Shown: positions 1-7,820 of the stretch, one piece after another
Layout of the letters: each line of letters starts with the position of its first letter
Numbering within the stretch: position 1 is the stretch's first letter
Assembly: GCA_905214225.1 (NCBI GenBank)
Contig: CAJMLL010000022.1
Span: 1 to 38,728 of the forward strand
Source: an uncultured bacterium
Lineage (GTDB): Bacteria; Bacillota; Clostridia; Peptostreptococcales; Anaerovoracaceae
DNA: 38,728 bases
Direction: 5' to 3'
Notes under the pieces: generated by a model
Told to the model about the DNA's origin: nothing
What the model saw: only the letters and a program-made list of their open reading frames with translations
Database searches by the model: none
Made by a program: the position numbers and the translations under genes

Positions 1-93
1 TCCTGCCATGGATCTTTTAGTTATTCAGGTGTCCAACTTCATTTTACAATCAACGCTTTTTTCTTTTATCATAAGGAAGAAATGCACCGACAG

Positions 94-105
94 CAATTAT
101 GCGAA
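94..105. repeat. 12-bp direct repeat, left copy (CAATTATGCGAA)
   Basis: An exact copy of the 12-mer found at 1229-1240. The two copies are in the same orientation and flank the parB gene. A related TATGCGAA core occurs again at 1306-1313. This could be a binding site or the scar of an insertion. Confidence 0.5.
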
Positions 106-170
106 TGAAGGCAGCAAGTGGAAAATTATTTTTTCCTGCAGCCGATCCATGTAAATATGCTTCTAATGTC

Positions 171-1121
171 TTAACGAGAGTGCTTCGCCCGTTCCCGCCT
201 TGCCCTGTACTTGCCATAGTGATCCAGTGCTTTGATAATGTATTCTTCGCGCTGTGAAGCCGGAAGGTCCTTCGGAAGATATGTCCTGATCGTGTCTGTT
301 TTCAGAATGACCCGGTCTCTCTGATTCGGCTTTTTCTCACCCAGCAGTTGATAGACCAGCTCTCTGGTGAGGCTGCTGCTTTCGGCCAGCTTTCTTAATT
401 CCTTCGCCTGAGTGTGGCTGGGCGTTCGTTTCTGATAATGGACGGCCGCAACAACAACTTCCTGCCATTCTCGTGGAAGATAGGACAGCTCCACGGCAGG
501 ACGCAAGGCGATCTTTCGGTCATCCACCATCCGCAGGAGAGATGGAATGAGTTGGGTCAGGCGGATGTAACGGCGAACTTGTTCGGAACTTTCACCGATT
601 TGCTTGGCTAAAATATTCCGAGAAGTTTGTTGCTCCAACTTCTGCTCCAGTGGTGCAGAAGTTAAATCGGATCGTTTTCCCTGCCGTTTCATGGCATCCA
701 GGCGCATCTTATATGAAAAGGCTTTCTCACTGGGAAGGATTTCTGTTCTCTGCAGATTGCTGTCCACCATGAAGATGACGGCTTCATCATGATTCAGCTC
801 TACGATTTTGCAGGGGAGGGTGCTGAGTCCTGCAATTTCGCAGGCCCGTTTCCTCCGGTGGCCGGACAGCAGTTCATATCTTCCGTCTTCTTTTTTCCGG
901 ACGGCGGCTGGAGTGAGCACACCGTTCATCCGGATGCTGTCCACCAGAGCTTTCATATCCTCGTCCTCCCTGATATGGAACGGATGCTTGGGGAAGGGAT
1001 CGATCTCGCTGATCGGAATACAATGGATTATCTTCTGACCAGCATCGTTCTTGTCATCAGGTAAGGTTAACGGCTCATCTATTAACAGTGGATTGGTTTT
1101 CTGATCTATTTCATCGGGCAT
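171..1121 (-). CDS. ParB/Spo0J-family DNA-binding protein (orphan, plasmid/ICE type)
   Basis: A 316-residue protein of the ParB family, which binds centromere-like DNA sites for segregation or acts as a Noc/RepB-type regulator. The N-terminal ParB nuclease-like domain (about residues 33-125) shows the box II motif GHRRKRACEIAG near residue 87 and the DSNLQR motif near residue 120. A helix-turn-helix region follows (about 168-190: NILAKQIGESSEQVRRYIRL). The start is supported by AAGGAG 8 bases upstream. No ParA gene lies in the window and the adjoining housekeeping genes are unrelated, so this is not the chromosomal parAB locus; an integrated element or plasmid remnant is likely. ParB family membership is secure; partition function is inferred. 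Confidence 0.9.
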   Translation of the reverse strand: MPDEIDQKTNPLLIDEPLTLPDDKNDAGQKIIHCIPISEIDPFPKHPFHIREDEDMKALVDSIRMNGVLTPAAVRKKEDGRYELLSGHRRKRACEIAGLSTLPCKIVELNHDEAVIFMVDSNLQRTEILPSEKAFSYKMRLDAMKRQGKRSDLTSAPLEQKLEQQTSRNILAKQIGESSEQVRRYIRLTQLIPSLLRMVDDRKIALRPAVELSYLPREWQEVVVAAVHYQKRTPSHTQAKELRKLAESSSLTRELVYQLLGEKKPNQRDRVILKTDTIRTYLPKDLPASQREEYIIKALDHYGKYRARRERAKHSR

Positions 1122-1224
1122 CCGGTATCATCTCCTTAATATCTTTAGAATGTTTGATCTGTAGCAGCTGCCGGGCCTGTCTCAGATCTTTTTTATACTC
1201 AGATATTAAGGACTGAAAGGGCAC
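1111..1224 (-). CDS. Possible 37-aa remnant or small ORF overlapping the parB start
   Basis: A short frame from a GTG codon, rich in Lys, Arg and Gln, ends in a TGA that overlaps the parB start region. It reads as a plausible amphipathic helix (SEYKKDLRQARQLLQIKHSK). It may be the tail of a decayed gene upstream of parB or a small sigma-like peptide as found in conjugative elements. There is no clear ribosome binding site for the GTG, so this could be chance. Confidence 0.25.
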   Translation of the reverse strand: MPFQSLISEYKKDLRQARQLLQIKHSKDIKEMIPDAR

Positions 1225-1228
1225 GCTT

Positions 1229-1240
1229 CAATTATGCGAA
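1229..1240. repeat. 12-bp direct repeat, right copy (CAATTATGCGAA)
   Basis: Partner of the copy at 94-105, placed just upstream of the parB transcription unit. Confidence 0.5.
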
Positions 1241-1307
1241 ATCCCACAATCGCTCCCAACAGGTGTGACCACCCCGCAGCTTCAAGTTCCACGGACTCTC
1301 AAAAATA

Positions 1308-1319
1308 TGCGAATTCGCA
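1308..1319. promoter_or_regulatory. 12-bp perfect palindrome TGCGAATTCGCA upstream of parB
   Basis: A perfect palindrome containing the GCGAA core of the flanking repeats. It is a candidate operator or ParB-binding site. It does not match the canonical parS of chromosomal ParB (TGTTTCACGTGAAACA). Confidence 0.4.
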
Positions 1320-1350
1320 CATTTTCTCCCATCAAAAACCTCAAAAAACA

Positions 1351-1386
1351 TGCCGTTATATACCGTTGTATGCGGTTATATGCGGT
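1351..1386. repeat. Tandem 10-bp repeats (3.6 units)
   Basis: Units TGCCGTTATA, TACCGTTGTA, TGCGGTTATA and the partial TGCGGT follow one another with a period of exactly 10 bp, about one helical turn. This spacing is typical of cooperative protein-binding arrays (iterons, operators). The array lies between the tRNA-Ser terminator and the parB gene. Confidence 0.6.
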
Positions 1387-1449
1387 GCAAAACCGGAGGC
1401 TCTGAAACCCGCAACCCCTTGCAATCACCGGATCCCTTGGAATTGCACG

Positions 1450-1480
1450 AAAAAAGAGCAGCTTCGAAAAGCTGCTCTTT
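1450..1480 (-). terminator. Rho-independent terminator of tRNA-Ser
   Basis: On the minus strand AGAGCAGCTT-TTCG-AAGCTGCTCT forms a 10-bp stem with a tetraloop, followed by a T-run. It starts immediately after the encoded CCA end of the tRNA. Confidence 0.9.
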
Positions 1481-1481
1481 C

Positions 1482-1569
1482 TGGCGGAGGACATGGGACT
1501 CGAACCCACGGGGCTGTTACACCTTACTCGCATTCCAAGCGAGCTCCTTAGCCACTCGGTCAATCCTCC
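1482..1569 (-). tRNA. tRNA-Ser (anticodon GGA)
   Basis: A class II tRNA. The acceptor stem pairs GGAGGAT with GTCCTCC, the discriminator is G and CCA is encoded. The anticodon arm is CTCGC-TTGGAAT-GCGAG, giving anticodon GGA. A long variable arm is present and the T-arm is GTGGG-TTCGAGT-CCCAT. tRNA-Ser genes are frequent targets of integrative elements, which fits the parB-type gene immediately downstream of it. I did not find a duplicated 3' tRNA end inside the window. Confidence 0.95.
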
Positions 1570-1696
1570 AAATGTCTATGACTTTTTCATATTTTGTTAT
1601 CGCTCCGTGCGACATGTATTAATTTAACACAGATGCCGCACGGATGCAAGTAATTTTTACAGATTCTTGAATGTTTTTTTGAAAATGGCCTTTCTG

Positions 1697-2920
1697 CTAT
1701 TTCCTGGAAGGTGCGAGGTACATGACTTCGACCTGTCCATTGGTCTGCATGAGCTGCTGGAAGAGCTGCATTTCCTGGGCTGTGGTACTGGTACCGGAGG
1801 CGGAGGAAGATGCTGCTGAGGATGCAGATGTGTCTGAAGATGAGGATGTTCCGCTGACTCCGGAGCTGCTGCTTCCGCTGAGCTTTGACTTCAGTCCCAG
1901 AAGATCCAGGAGGCTGAGGCTGCTGTCCTGTCCTTCCTGAATGTCCAGTACCGGAACCTGGCTGAGTCCTTTTTCTGAACTCGTCATCTGTGATTTTGCC
2001 TGGTCAAATGTGCCGATGTCGTCGATCAGGTCGAGCTTTTTCGACTGCGCTGCGGTGTAGACACGCCCGTCTGCAATCTTGCAGACTTTTTCTTTTGTCA
2101 TGCCGCGGTTCTCAGCAACGATTCCGACAAAGCGGTCATAGGCATCGTCAATCAGGCCCTGGAGAATACGTTTCTGCTGGGCGGTCAGCTTCTGGGTGTA
2201 GCTGCCCATGGTCTTGTTCTTTCCGGCGTGAATGGTATTGGCCTTGATGCCGAGCTTCTTCATCAGCCCGGTCAGGTCATAGATGGTGCCGGAGGTTACG
2301 CCGATGGAACCTGCCCAGCCGTCGCGATTCATGATGATCCGGTCTGCCGCACAGGAGATGTAATAGCCGCCTGATGCGCCTTCTGACGCGATATAGGCGT
2401 AAACCGGACGTTTGGTCTCTTTTTCGTAATCTTTCAGTGCGGTGTACATCTCATCGGTGGCGTAGGAGCTTCCTCCCGGTGTGTCGACATACAGGAGAAT
2501 ACCGCGGTTGTTAGAATCGTTCTTCATTTCCTTAATGCGGGCCAGAAGCCAGGTCTGGTCGTAGGACGTTGTTACGGACTGGCTCTGGGCGATTTCTCCT
2601 TCGATGTGAAGTTCACCGATATACGGGCTGCTCTGTTTCAGCGTGTCGCTTCCGTATAGGGTGACCTGATTTTCTCCGGTCTGAACACCGTGCCCCAGGT
2701 CTCCGGTGAAGATCATAAACGCAAGAACAATCAGCGCGATGACCAGAATAACCGCCAGAACAATCCACTTTCTGTTTTTACGCTTCCGCTGCTTTTCCAG
2801 TTCGCTGGTGATATAGAGATTGACAAAATTATCCCGCAGGGAGGGATCCATCTGGCTGACGTATTCCGCGAAGTAATCCTGCGTCTCCTTCTCTATTTTT
2901 CCATTCTTTCCGATTTTCAT
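1697..2920 (-). CDS. sppA: Signal peptide peptidase SppA (membrane serine protease)
   Basis: A 407-residue protein of the SppA/S49 family, which degrades cleaved signal peptides and short membrane peptides. It has a cytoplasmic N-terminus of about 50 residues, one membrane helix (about 51-71) and an extracytoplasmic protease domain (about 95-320). Visible motifs are DTPGGSSYATDEMY near 146, the nucleophile region ASGGYYISCAADRI near 182 and GSIGVTSG near 204. A Lys-bearing stretch near 232-238 (HAGKNKTMGS) is the candidate general base. The last 85 or so residues include a Ser/Thr/Ala-rich tail not typical of the family. It follows the LCP gene by 16 bp, so they form one operon, and GAAAGGA precedes the start. 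Confidence 0.93.
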   Translation of the reverse strand: MKIGKNGKIEKETQDYFAEYVSQMDPSLRDNFVNLYITSELEKQRKRKNRKWIVLAVILVIALIVLAFMIFTGDLGHGVQTGENQVTLYGSDTLKQSSPYIGELHIEGEIAQSQSVTTSYDQTWLLARIKEMKNDSNNRGILLYVDTPGGSSYATDEMYTALKDYEKETKRPVYAYIASEGASGGYYISCAADRIIMNRDGWAGSIGVTSGTIYDLTGLMKKLGIKANTIHAGKNKTMGSYTQKLTAQQKRILQGLIDDAYDRFVGIVAENRGMTKEKVCKIADGRVYTAAQSKKLDLIDDIGTFDQAKSQMTSSEKGLSQVPVLDIQEGQDSSLSLLDLLGLKSKLSGSSSSGVSGTSSSSDTSASSAASSSASGTSTTAQEMQLFQQLMQTNGQVEVMYLAPSRK

Positions 2921-2936
2921 GGATTAAATCCTTTCA

Positions 2937-4325
2937 CTACTGATTTCCGTTCTGTCCGGCTTCCGTTCCGCTGCCGCCTTCAGCTTCCCCTGTGCTGCCG
3001 GAAGATGCCGTTCCTCCGGCTGAAGCTGCGGAATTTCCTGTTGTTTCTCCTGCCGTTGAGGACGGACTTCCGTTTGAAGAATTTCCGGATGCCGTGCTGT
3101 TTCCGCTGCGGGAAGTTCCTGCATTACCAGAATTTCCGGAAGATGCAGCGGAAGAAGAATGATTACCGCCGTTATTGGATGCCTTTGCGTTCGATGAGGA
3201 ACCGGATGTCGATCCTGTGCTGATGATGGACGCAAGCTTTTCTGCGATTTCCTTCACCGTGCTCGTCGGCGTGTAGTTTTTCTGGCCAAAAAGCTTCTTA
3301 TGCAGTTCTATTACATTTTCTTCCAGATTATCCGGGAAAACGACTGCCTGTTGGTCGGCATATCCTTCCGTTACTTCGAACGGCCAGCCGACACTCTGCT
3401 TGATTTTCATCTTGGAGAGCTTCATGGCCAGGCTGAGCATATCCTCGTTGGACAGGCTCGTCTCACACTGCTTCAGGCAGACATCCATGATCTTGTTCAG
3501 TCTGGTAACGCTGGAACCCTTGACCTTCTGCATGACCTTTTCAACAACGACACGCATCCGGCTCGTTCTCTTGTAATCGTCGCCGACGCCCTTTCTGATG
3601 CGTCCGTAGGAAACGGCCTGGACACCTTCAAGCTTCTGTTTTCCAGGCTTGGTGACCAGCTTGTATTTCTTCTGGCCGATGTTATTTGCCGTCTGAATCG
3701 TATACTTGTTCAGCTGCTGGATCTCATAGGATTTAACATCAACGGTAATTCCGCCGACCTCGTCAACCAGGTTTGCAACCATTTTAAAGTTGAACAGGAC
3801 ATAGTTGGAAATGTCCAGATCCATCGACTCGTTCAGACTCTGCATGGTCTGCGCTGCCCCGCCGTTCTGGAAGGCGCTGTTGATCTTTCCGAAATTGCCG
3901 TCGTCATCCACCGGAAGAAAGGTATCACGGTAAACGGACAGCAGACTGACCTCGTTGGTCTTGGTGTTCAGACTGATGATCATGATGCAGTCCGTGTTAT
4001 TATCAGACAGGTTGCTCTTATTCATCTTTCTGGAGTCGACACCCAGAAGCGCAATATTTACATATCCTTTTACATCCACGCAGGAAAGCTCGCTTTTCTT
4101 TACGGTGGTATGCTTGACTTTATTCAGCTTGGAGTTGATGTAGTGACGCGCGGCAGCATATCCGCCTCCGGCAAGAAGCGCGATGACGATCAGCGTGATC
4201 AGAAGCCGCCTTGGCCATTTTTTCTTTGTCGGTTTCCCCGGCCCGCTTGTGCCTGCTGCAGCCTTCTGGTATCCGCTGCTCTTTCTTTCCTGTTCGACTA
4301 AATCATTATATTTCTTACTGCGCAT
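2937..4325 (-). CDS. LytR-CpsA-Psr (LCP) family cell-wall glycopolymer ligase
   Basis: LCP enzymes attach teichoic-acid-like or capsular polymers to peptidoglycan from polyprenyl-phosphate carriers. With the ATG at 4325 the protein has 462 residues. This start is chosen because AGGAG lies 8 bases before it, whereas the longer frame (to 4406) has no such site. There is a short basic cytoplasmic N-terminus, one membrane helix (about 41-60) and an LCP domain (about 88-270). The domain has NIALLGVDSR and the catalytic-type VYRDTFLPV (Arg133, Asp134) motifs plus SYGRIRKGVGDDYKRTSRMR. About 85 C-terminal residues are almost pure Ser/Gly/Asn/Thr/Ala, probably a wall-spanning disordered tail. It is the first gene of the operon with sppA. 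Confidence 0.93.
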   Translation of the reverse strand: MRSKKYNDLVEQERKSSGYQKAAAGTSGPGKPTKKKWPRRLLITLIVIALLAGGGYAAARHYINSKLNKVKHTTVKKSELSCVDVKGYVNIALLGVDSRKMNKSNLSDNNTDCIMIISLNTKTNEVSLLSVYRDTFLPVDDDGNFGKINSAFQNGGAAQTMQSLNESMDLDISNYVLFNFKMVANLVDEVGGITVDVKSYEIQQLNKYTIQTANNIGQKKYKLVTKPGKQKLEGVQAVSYGRIRKGVGDDYKRTSRMRVVVEKVMQKVKGSSVTRLNKIMDVCLKQCETSLSNEDMLSLAMKLSKMKIKQSVGWPFEVTEGYADQQAVVFPDNLEENVIELHKKLFGQKNYTPTSTVKEIAEKLASIISTGSTSGSSSNAKASNNGGNHSSSAASSGNSGNAGTSRSGNSTASGNSSNGSPSSTAGETTGNSAASAGGTASSGSTGEAEGGSGTEAGQNGNQ

Positions 4326-4467
4326 CAACATTTCTCCTACCGAATTTACGGTCATCCCGGGCCCATCCCGGGAGTTCTTCCTGCGTCTCAGAGATTTACA
4401 GTACAAAAAGCACCGATTGTTCCACTAAAAACGCTCGATCCCTCTCATGTGTAAACGATGTAGAATA

Positions 4468-4476
4468 TGGTATGAT
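4468..4476 (+). promoter_or_regulatory. Candidate extended -10 element (TGGTATGAT) for maf
   Basis: TGnTATGAT resembles an extended -10 hexamer on the plus strand, about 200 bases before maf. No good -35 is visible. The transcript would include the inverted repeat at 4505-4561. Confidence 0.3.
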
Positions 4477-4504
4477 AACAATATAAACATTATGTGCCAT
4501 CTGG

Positions 4505-4561
4505 CATCTCCATTTGTGCTCAATAGGTGAGATAAACAACTCACATATACCACATGGAGAT
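4505..4561 (+). repeat. Nested inverted repeat upstream of maf
   Basis: Outer arms ATCTCCAT-TTGTG and CACATGGAGAT pair almost completely. An inner hairpin GTGAG (4527-4531) / CTCAC (4540-4544) lies between them. There is no T-run directly after it, so it is more likely a leader structure or operator than a terminator. Confidence 0.5.
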
Positions 4562-4672
4562 ATCTAGATTATAGCAAATTTTTTCGAACGGGAAAATATA
4601 TTACACCCGAAACCCATGGAAAATACACATTACTCCTGTAAAATAGAAATTATGTGATAGGAGGAACGTATT

Positions 4673-5422
4673 ATGACGAACGATAAAAAAGTCATTCTGG
4701 CGTCCGGTTCTCCGCGGCGCCTTGAAATTTTAAGAAGGCATAGCATCAACCCGGTAATTATGCCGGCTTCTGTTGATGAAACACTTCCAGAAGGGATCTC
4801 TATGGAAGATGCTGTGATGTTTCTTTCCTTTAAGAAAGCCCGCGCCGTTGAAGGGCAGCTGATGCTGACCATTCCGGACCTGAATCCGGAAGACCAGGAC
4901 TCCAACGACCTGATCCTGGAAGAAGAGCAGGAAGATGAAGACAGCGATCCTCTGGATGAGGAACACACACCGGAATCCCGGGCACAGCTCCTTGCCGAGC
5001 AGGACGGCCCGCTTCTGATTCTGGCAGCAGACACCGTGGTTTATGATCCAGACCTGGGGATTCTCGGAAAACCACAGGACCACGATGACGCCTTCCGCAT
5101 GCTGTCCAGCCTCCGCGGAAAGAGGCATCAGGTCGCAACCGGCTGTTCGCTGATTTTATGCGGCATGCCGGCAAGAAGAATTTTCTGCGAGGTTACCGAT
5201 GTCTACTGTAAAAACTACACAGATGATGACATCGAATCCTATATCGCGACTGGCGAACCCTTCGACAAGGCCGGAGCATATGGCATCCAGGGTGCCTTCG
5301 GTCAGTACATTGACCATATTGAAGGTTCCTACGATAATGTCGTCGGCCTTCCTTACGAACGCCTTGCCGGAGAAAGCGAAATTCTCGATGCTTACTACCG
5401 CAGAGATGCCGGCCTGAACTAA
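4673..5422 (+). CDS. maf: Maf-family nucleoside triphosphate pyrophosphatase
   Basis: Maf proteins hydrolyse non-canonical or modified NTPs to NMP and PPi and are linked to septum control. The 249-residue product shows the N-terminal signature ILASGSPRRLEIL (8-20), the AADTVV motif (118-123), LRGKRHQVATG (147-157) and DKAGAYGIQG (198-207). The ribosome binding site is AGGAGG 8 bases upstream. The protein is about 50 residues longer than usual because of a strongly acidic insertion at about 61-112 (clusters such as LEEEQEDEDSDPLDEE) between the first and second motifs. The catalytic motifs look intact. The stop is 55 bases before the next gene, so the two may be co-transcribed. Confidence 0.93.
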   Translation: MTNDKKVILASGSPRRLEILRRHSINPVIMPASVDETLPEGISMEDAVMFLSFKKARAVEGQLMLTIPDLNPEDQDSNDLILEEEQEDEDSDPLDEEHTPESRAQLLAEQDGPLLILAADTVVYDPDLGILGKPQDHDDAFRMLSSLRGKRHQVATGCSLILCGMPARRIFCEVTDVYCKNYTDDDIESYIATGEPFDKAGAYGIQGAFGQYIDHIEGSYDNVVGLPYERLAGESEILDAYYRRDAGLN

Positions 5423-5477
5423 AACCGGCACATTCTCAGGAAGCAGCATTCACCCTGTCAGGAATAAGGAGTTATCT

Positions 5478-7673
5478 ATGAAACAACATTTGCAGAATGC
5501 AGAAAACAACCGTATTTCCTTGAAAATACTGATTCTGCTGATTGCTTTTTGTCTGACTGCCTCGATGATCCCCGTCTTCAGCGGGTCGTCCTCATCCTAT
5601 GCGGCATCTAAGAAGACGACAAAAAAGACATCAACCTCCGCGTCCATCAAGAAGAAAACGGGCGATCTGAGCCGCATCAGCAGAAAACAGGCCCAGCCGC
5701 AGAAGGCCACCGCCTCCGCCGCACTGAAAGCCTATCGCTCTGCCACGCGCTCCTCTTCCAGGGGAAGTGTCCTGACCTCCAGCCAGTGGACAAAGGGCAG
5801 TTCAAAGGACTACTATTATCAGCATCTGACGACGCGCCAGAAAAAACTGTACAACGCTATGCTGACGCTGGCCCAGGACCCGTACTCGGAAAACATCGTC
5901 GTTTACACTTCGACGAAAAACGCTTCCGATGACAATACCACAGGAACCGACTGGTTTCTCGCCTACCAGAGCCTGATTTACGACCACGCTGAACTTTTCT
6001 GGCTCTGGATGGACGGCGGCGACTCTGCCTTCGTATACGATCCGGTGCAGATCGGAAACAGCTATAAATGGGTCATGTGGATGGACCTTTCCGCCTCTGG
6101 ACAAACTACAACGTCCAGGCAGGAAATGCCGCTCCGCCTGTTCAATTCGGAATCCGGTTACAAACAAGTCAAATCCGAATTTAACAGCGCCGTGAATAAT
6201 TTCCTCAGCGACATTGACCGCAATCATTCCGATGCTGTCGTTGCCATGGAAATCCACGACAAACTCTGTAAACAGATTACCTACAACGACGCGGCAAACG
6301 CCTCCGACGCATTCTTCTACGATCCGTCGCACACGGCGTACGGAGCACTGGTCAACGGAAAAGCCGTCTGCGATGGCTACGCCCTTGCTTATTCGTATCT
6401 GCTGAAAAAGTGCGGAATCAGCTCCGCCGTTGCACTGGGATACGTCGGCAGCAATGCGCAGACCGGCGGACACGCCTGGAATCTGGTAAAACTTTCCGGT
6501 TCCTGGTATGAAGCAGATGCCACCTGGGATGATAATGACACGAACAACAGTTACGGTCACGATTTCCTGTTCATCACCACAAAGCAGATCAGCAGCCAGA
6601 TGCCGGGAATCAAGGCCAATACGGTGCACCACCGCGACTCTGCCGAGCCTTATAAGAGTCTGAGCAGACTTCTTCCGACCGCGACAGCGACACACTTTAA
6701 TCCGTCTTACATGTCAAAGTCTGGACAGACACTGAGCGACAACACCGATTCTGAAGGCAAGGCTGTCAGCCTCGGCGCTGTCTACAACAATAAAATTTAT
6801 CCGTTTACCGCGGCACCTTCTGCATCAAACGGGAAATGGACACTCAAGATCGTGACTTCGAACCTGAAGTCCGACTCCAATGTCTATAAGGCGGAAGGCG
6901 TATCCGCATCGGATTCTTCCCTGCTCGCCGTTCCGACCTGGAGTTCCGCATCCCGGACGCTGACCCTGAAGCTGAAAGACAGCAGTTCCTCGTCCGCTGC
7001 AGCTTCTGACACTGCCGGCAGCAACGCAGTCAAGGTAAAAGTCGAATATGACAACGGCGCAACGGGAACCATTACTGCCAATCTCACCGTCAAGGCCAAT
7101 GTCCTGGCGGCGCAGAGAACCTACACCGGAAAGACACGCTCCGCATCGTTTGTCGTGACAACCCTGAACGGCGCAATCGTCCCGTCCTCCGCATACACCG
7201 CAGTCCTTTACAGCGGCGCAGTGGAACCGGGAATCTATTCCAATCTTGTTACCTTCAAGGACGGAACGCTCTACTCCGGAAACGGCACTAAGCTCGTCTG
7301 GATGACCGTAGTTCCACGCACCGCCAGCATTACCGGCGCATCCCAGTCCGGCAAAAAACTCACGGTCAAGTGGACAAGCGTCAATAATTCCGCCAGCGGA
7401 TACCAGGTCGAAGTCTCCAGCAGCAAGTCCTTCTCCGCGTCTTCTACAAAAACCTATACCGTGAACGGCTCCTCGGCCAGCAAGCTGGTCAAAGCCCTCA
7501 GCAAATCCGGAAAATACAAGTACGTCCGCATCCGCGCCTATGCCATCGGAAGCTGGCACGGCCTCTCGGCAAGCAGCGAGAGCATGAAGAAAGACGGCAG
7601 CGCAGCGACCCTGTATTCCAAATGGTCCTCCGCAAAAGCAATTTCCGGCGCGGCTTCTTCAAAGGCAGCGTAA
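5478..7673 (+). CDS. Secreted transglutaminase-like (cysteine protease fold) protein
   Basis: A 731-residue exported protein. The signal peptide covers about residues 18-43, followed by a Ser/Lys/Thr-rich basic segment. A transglutaminase-like domain spans about 230-390 with the triad Cys298 (GKAVCDGYALAYSYLL), His332 (GGHAWNLVKL) and Asp347 (YEADATWDD). Such domains in bacterial surface proteins act as peptidases or cross-linkers. The C-terminal half is beta-rich, and the last 120 residues resemble Fn3 (SGYQVEVSSSKSF...YKYVRIRAYA). The start has AAGGAG 7 bases upstream. A clean terminator follows at 7757. The substrate is unknown; a cell-wall or surface protein target is inferred from export and Fn3 content. 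Confidence 0.88.
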   Translation: MKQHLQNAENNRISLKILILLIAFCLTASMIPVFSGSSSSYAASKKTTKKTSTSASIKKKTGDLSRISRKQAQPQKATASAALKAYRSATRSSSRGSVLTSSQWTKGSSKDYYYQHLTTRQKKLYNAMLTLAQDPYSENIVVYTSTKNASDDNTTGTDWFLAYQSLIYDHAELFWLWMDGGDSAFVYDPVQIGNSYKWVMWMDLSASGQTTTSRQEMPLRLFNSESGYKQVKSEFNSAVNNFLSDIDRNHSDAVVAMEIHDKLCKQITYNDAANASDAFFYDPSHTAYGALVNGKAVCDGYALAYSYLLKKCGISSAVALGYVGSNAQTGGHAWNLVKLSGSWYEADATWDDNDTNNSYGHDFLFITTKQISSQMPGIKANTVHHRDSAEPYKSLSRLLPTATATHFNPSYMSKSGQTLSDNTDSEGKAVSLGAVYNNKIYPFTAAPSASNGKWTLKIVTSNLKSDSNVYKAEGVSASDSSLLAVPTWSSASRTLTLKLKDSSSSSAAASDTAGSNAVKVKVEYDNGATGTITANLTVKANVLAAQRTYTGKTRSASFVVTTLNGAIVPSSAYTAVLYSGAVEPGIYSNLVTFKDGTLYSGNGTKLVWMTVVPRTASITGASQSGKKLTVKWTSVNNSASGYQVEVSSSKSFSASSTKTYTVNGSSASKLVKALSKSGKYKYVRIRAYAIGSWHGLSASSESMKKDGSAATLYSKWSSAKAISGAASSKAA

Positions 7674-7756
7674 GCGCAGGAGAGATGCCGAAAATACAGC
7701 GATTTCACCGCCTGCGGTAAGTCTGTTATCGAAAATCTGTCTACACGTTTATTGGG

Positions 7757-7796
7757 AACTCCCGAAGGCCTGGAAAATCAGCCTTCGGGAGTTTTC
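7757..7796 (+). terminator. Rho-independent terminator after the transglutaminase gene
   Basis: A perfect 13-bp stem AACTCCCGAAGGC / GCCTTCGGGAGTT with an 11-base loop is followed by TTTCC. It lies between two convergent genes and could work for both, although the T-run is better on the plus strand. Confidence 0.85.
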
Positions 7797-7820
7797 CATC
7801 TTCATCGGACGATGGGTGCT

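Larger units (their letters stand above)
4326..4672. other. Divergent intergenic region between the LCP operon and maf
   Basis: No gene is seen in these 347 bases. The region holds a candidate extended -10 element and a nested inverted repeat, listed separately. It must contain divergent promoters. Confidence 0.6.

Noticed and set aside
1..170. Possible gene or attachment site at the left edge
   Set aside because: Apart from the 12-bp repeat at 94-105 I see no open frame, tRNA-derived duplication or terminator here.
2690..3235. Open frames in other frames over the LCP tail and sppA start
   Set aside because: Shadows caused by the low-complexity Ser/Gly-rich tail; no start signals.
6842..6880. 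CGAACCT followed by GTCTATAAG on the plus strand, resembling the ECF-type promoter
   Set aside because: It lies inside a coding region, the gap differs from the four intergenic sites and no gene starts downstream.
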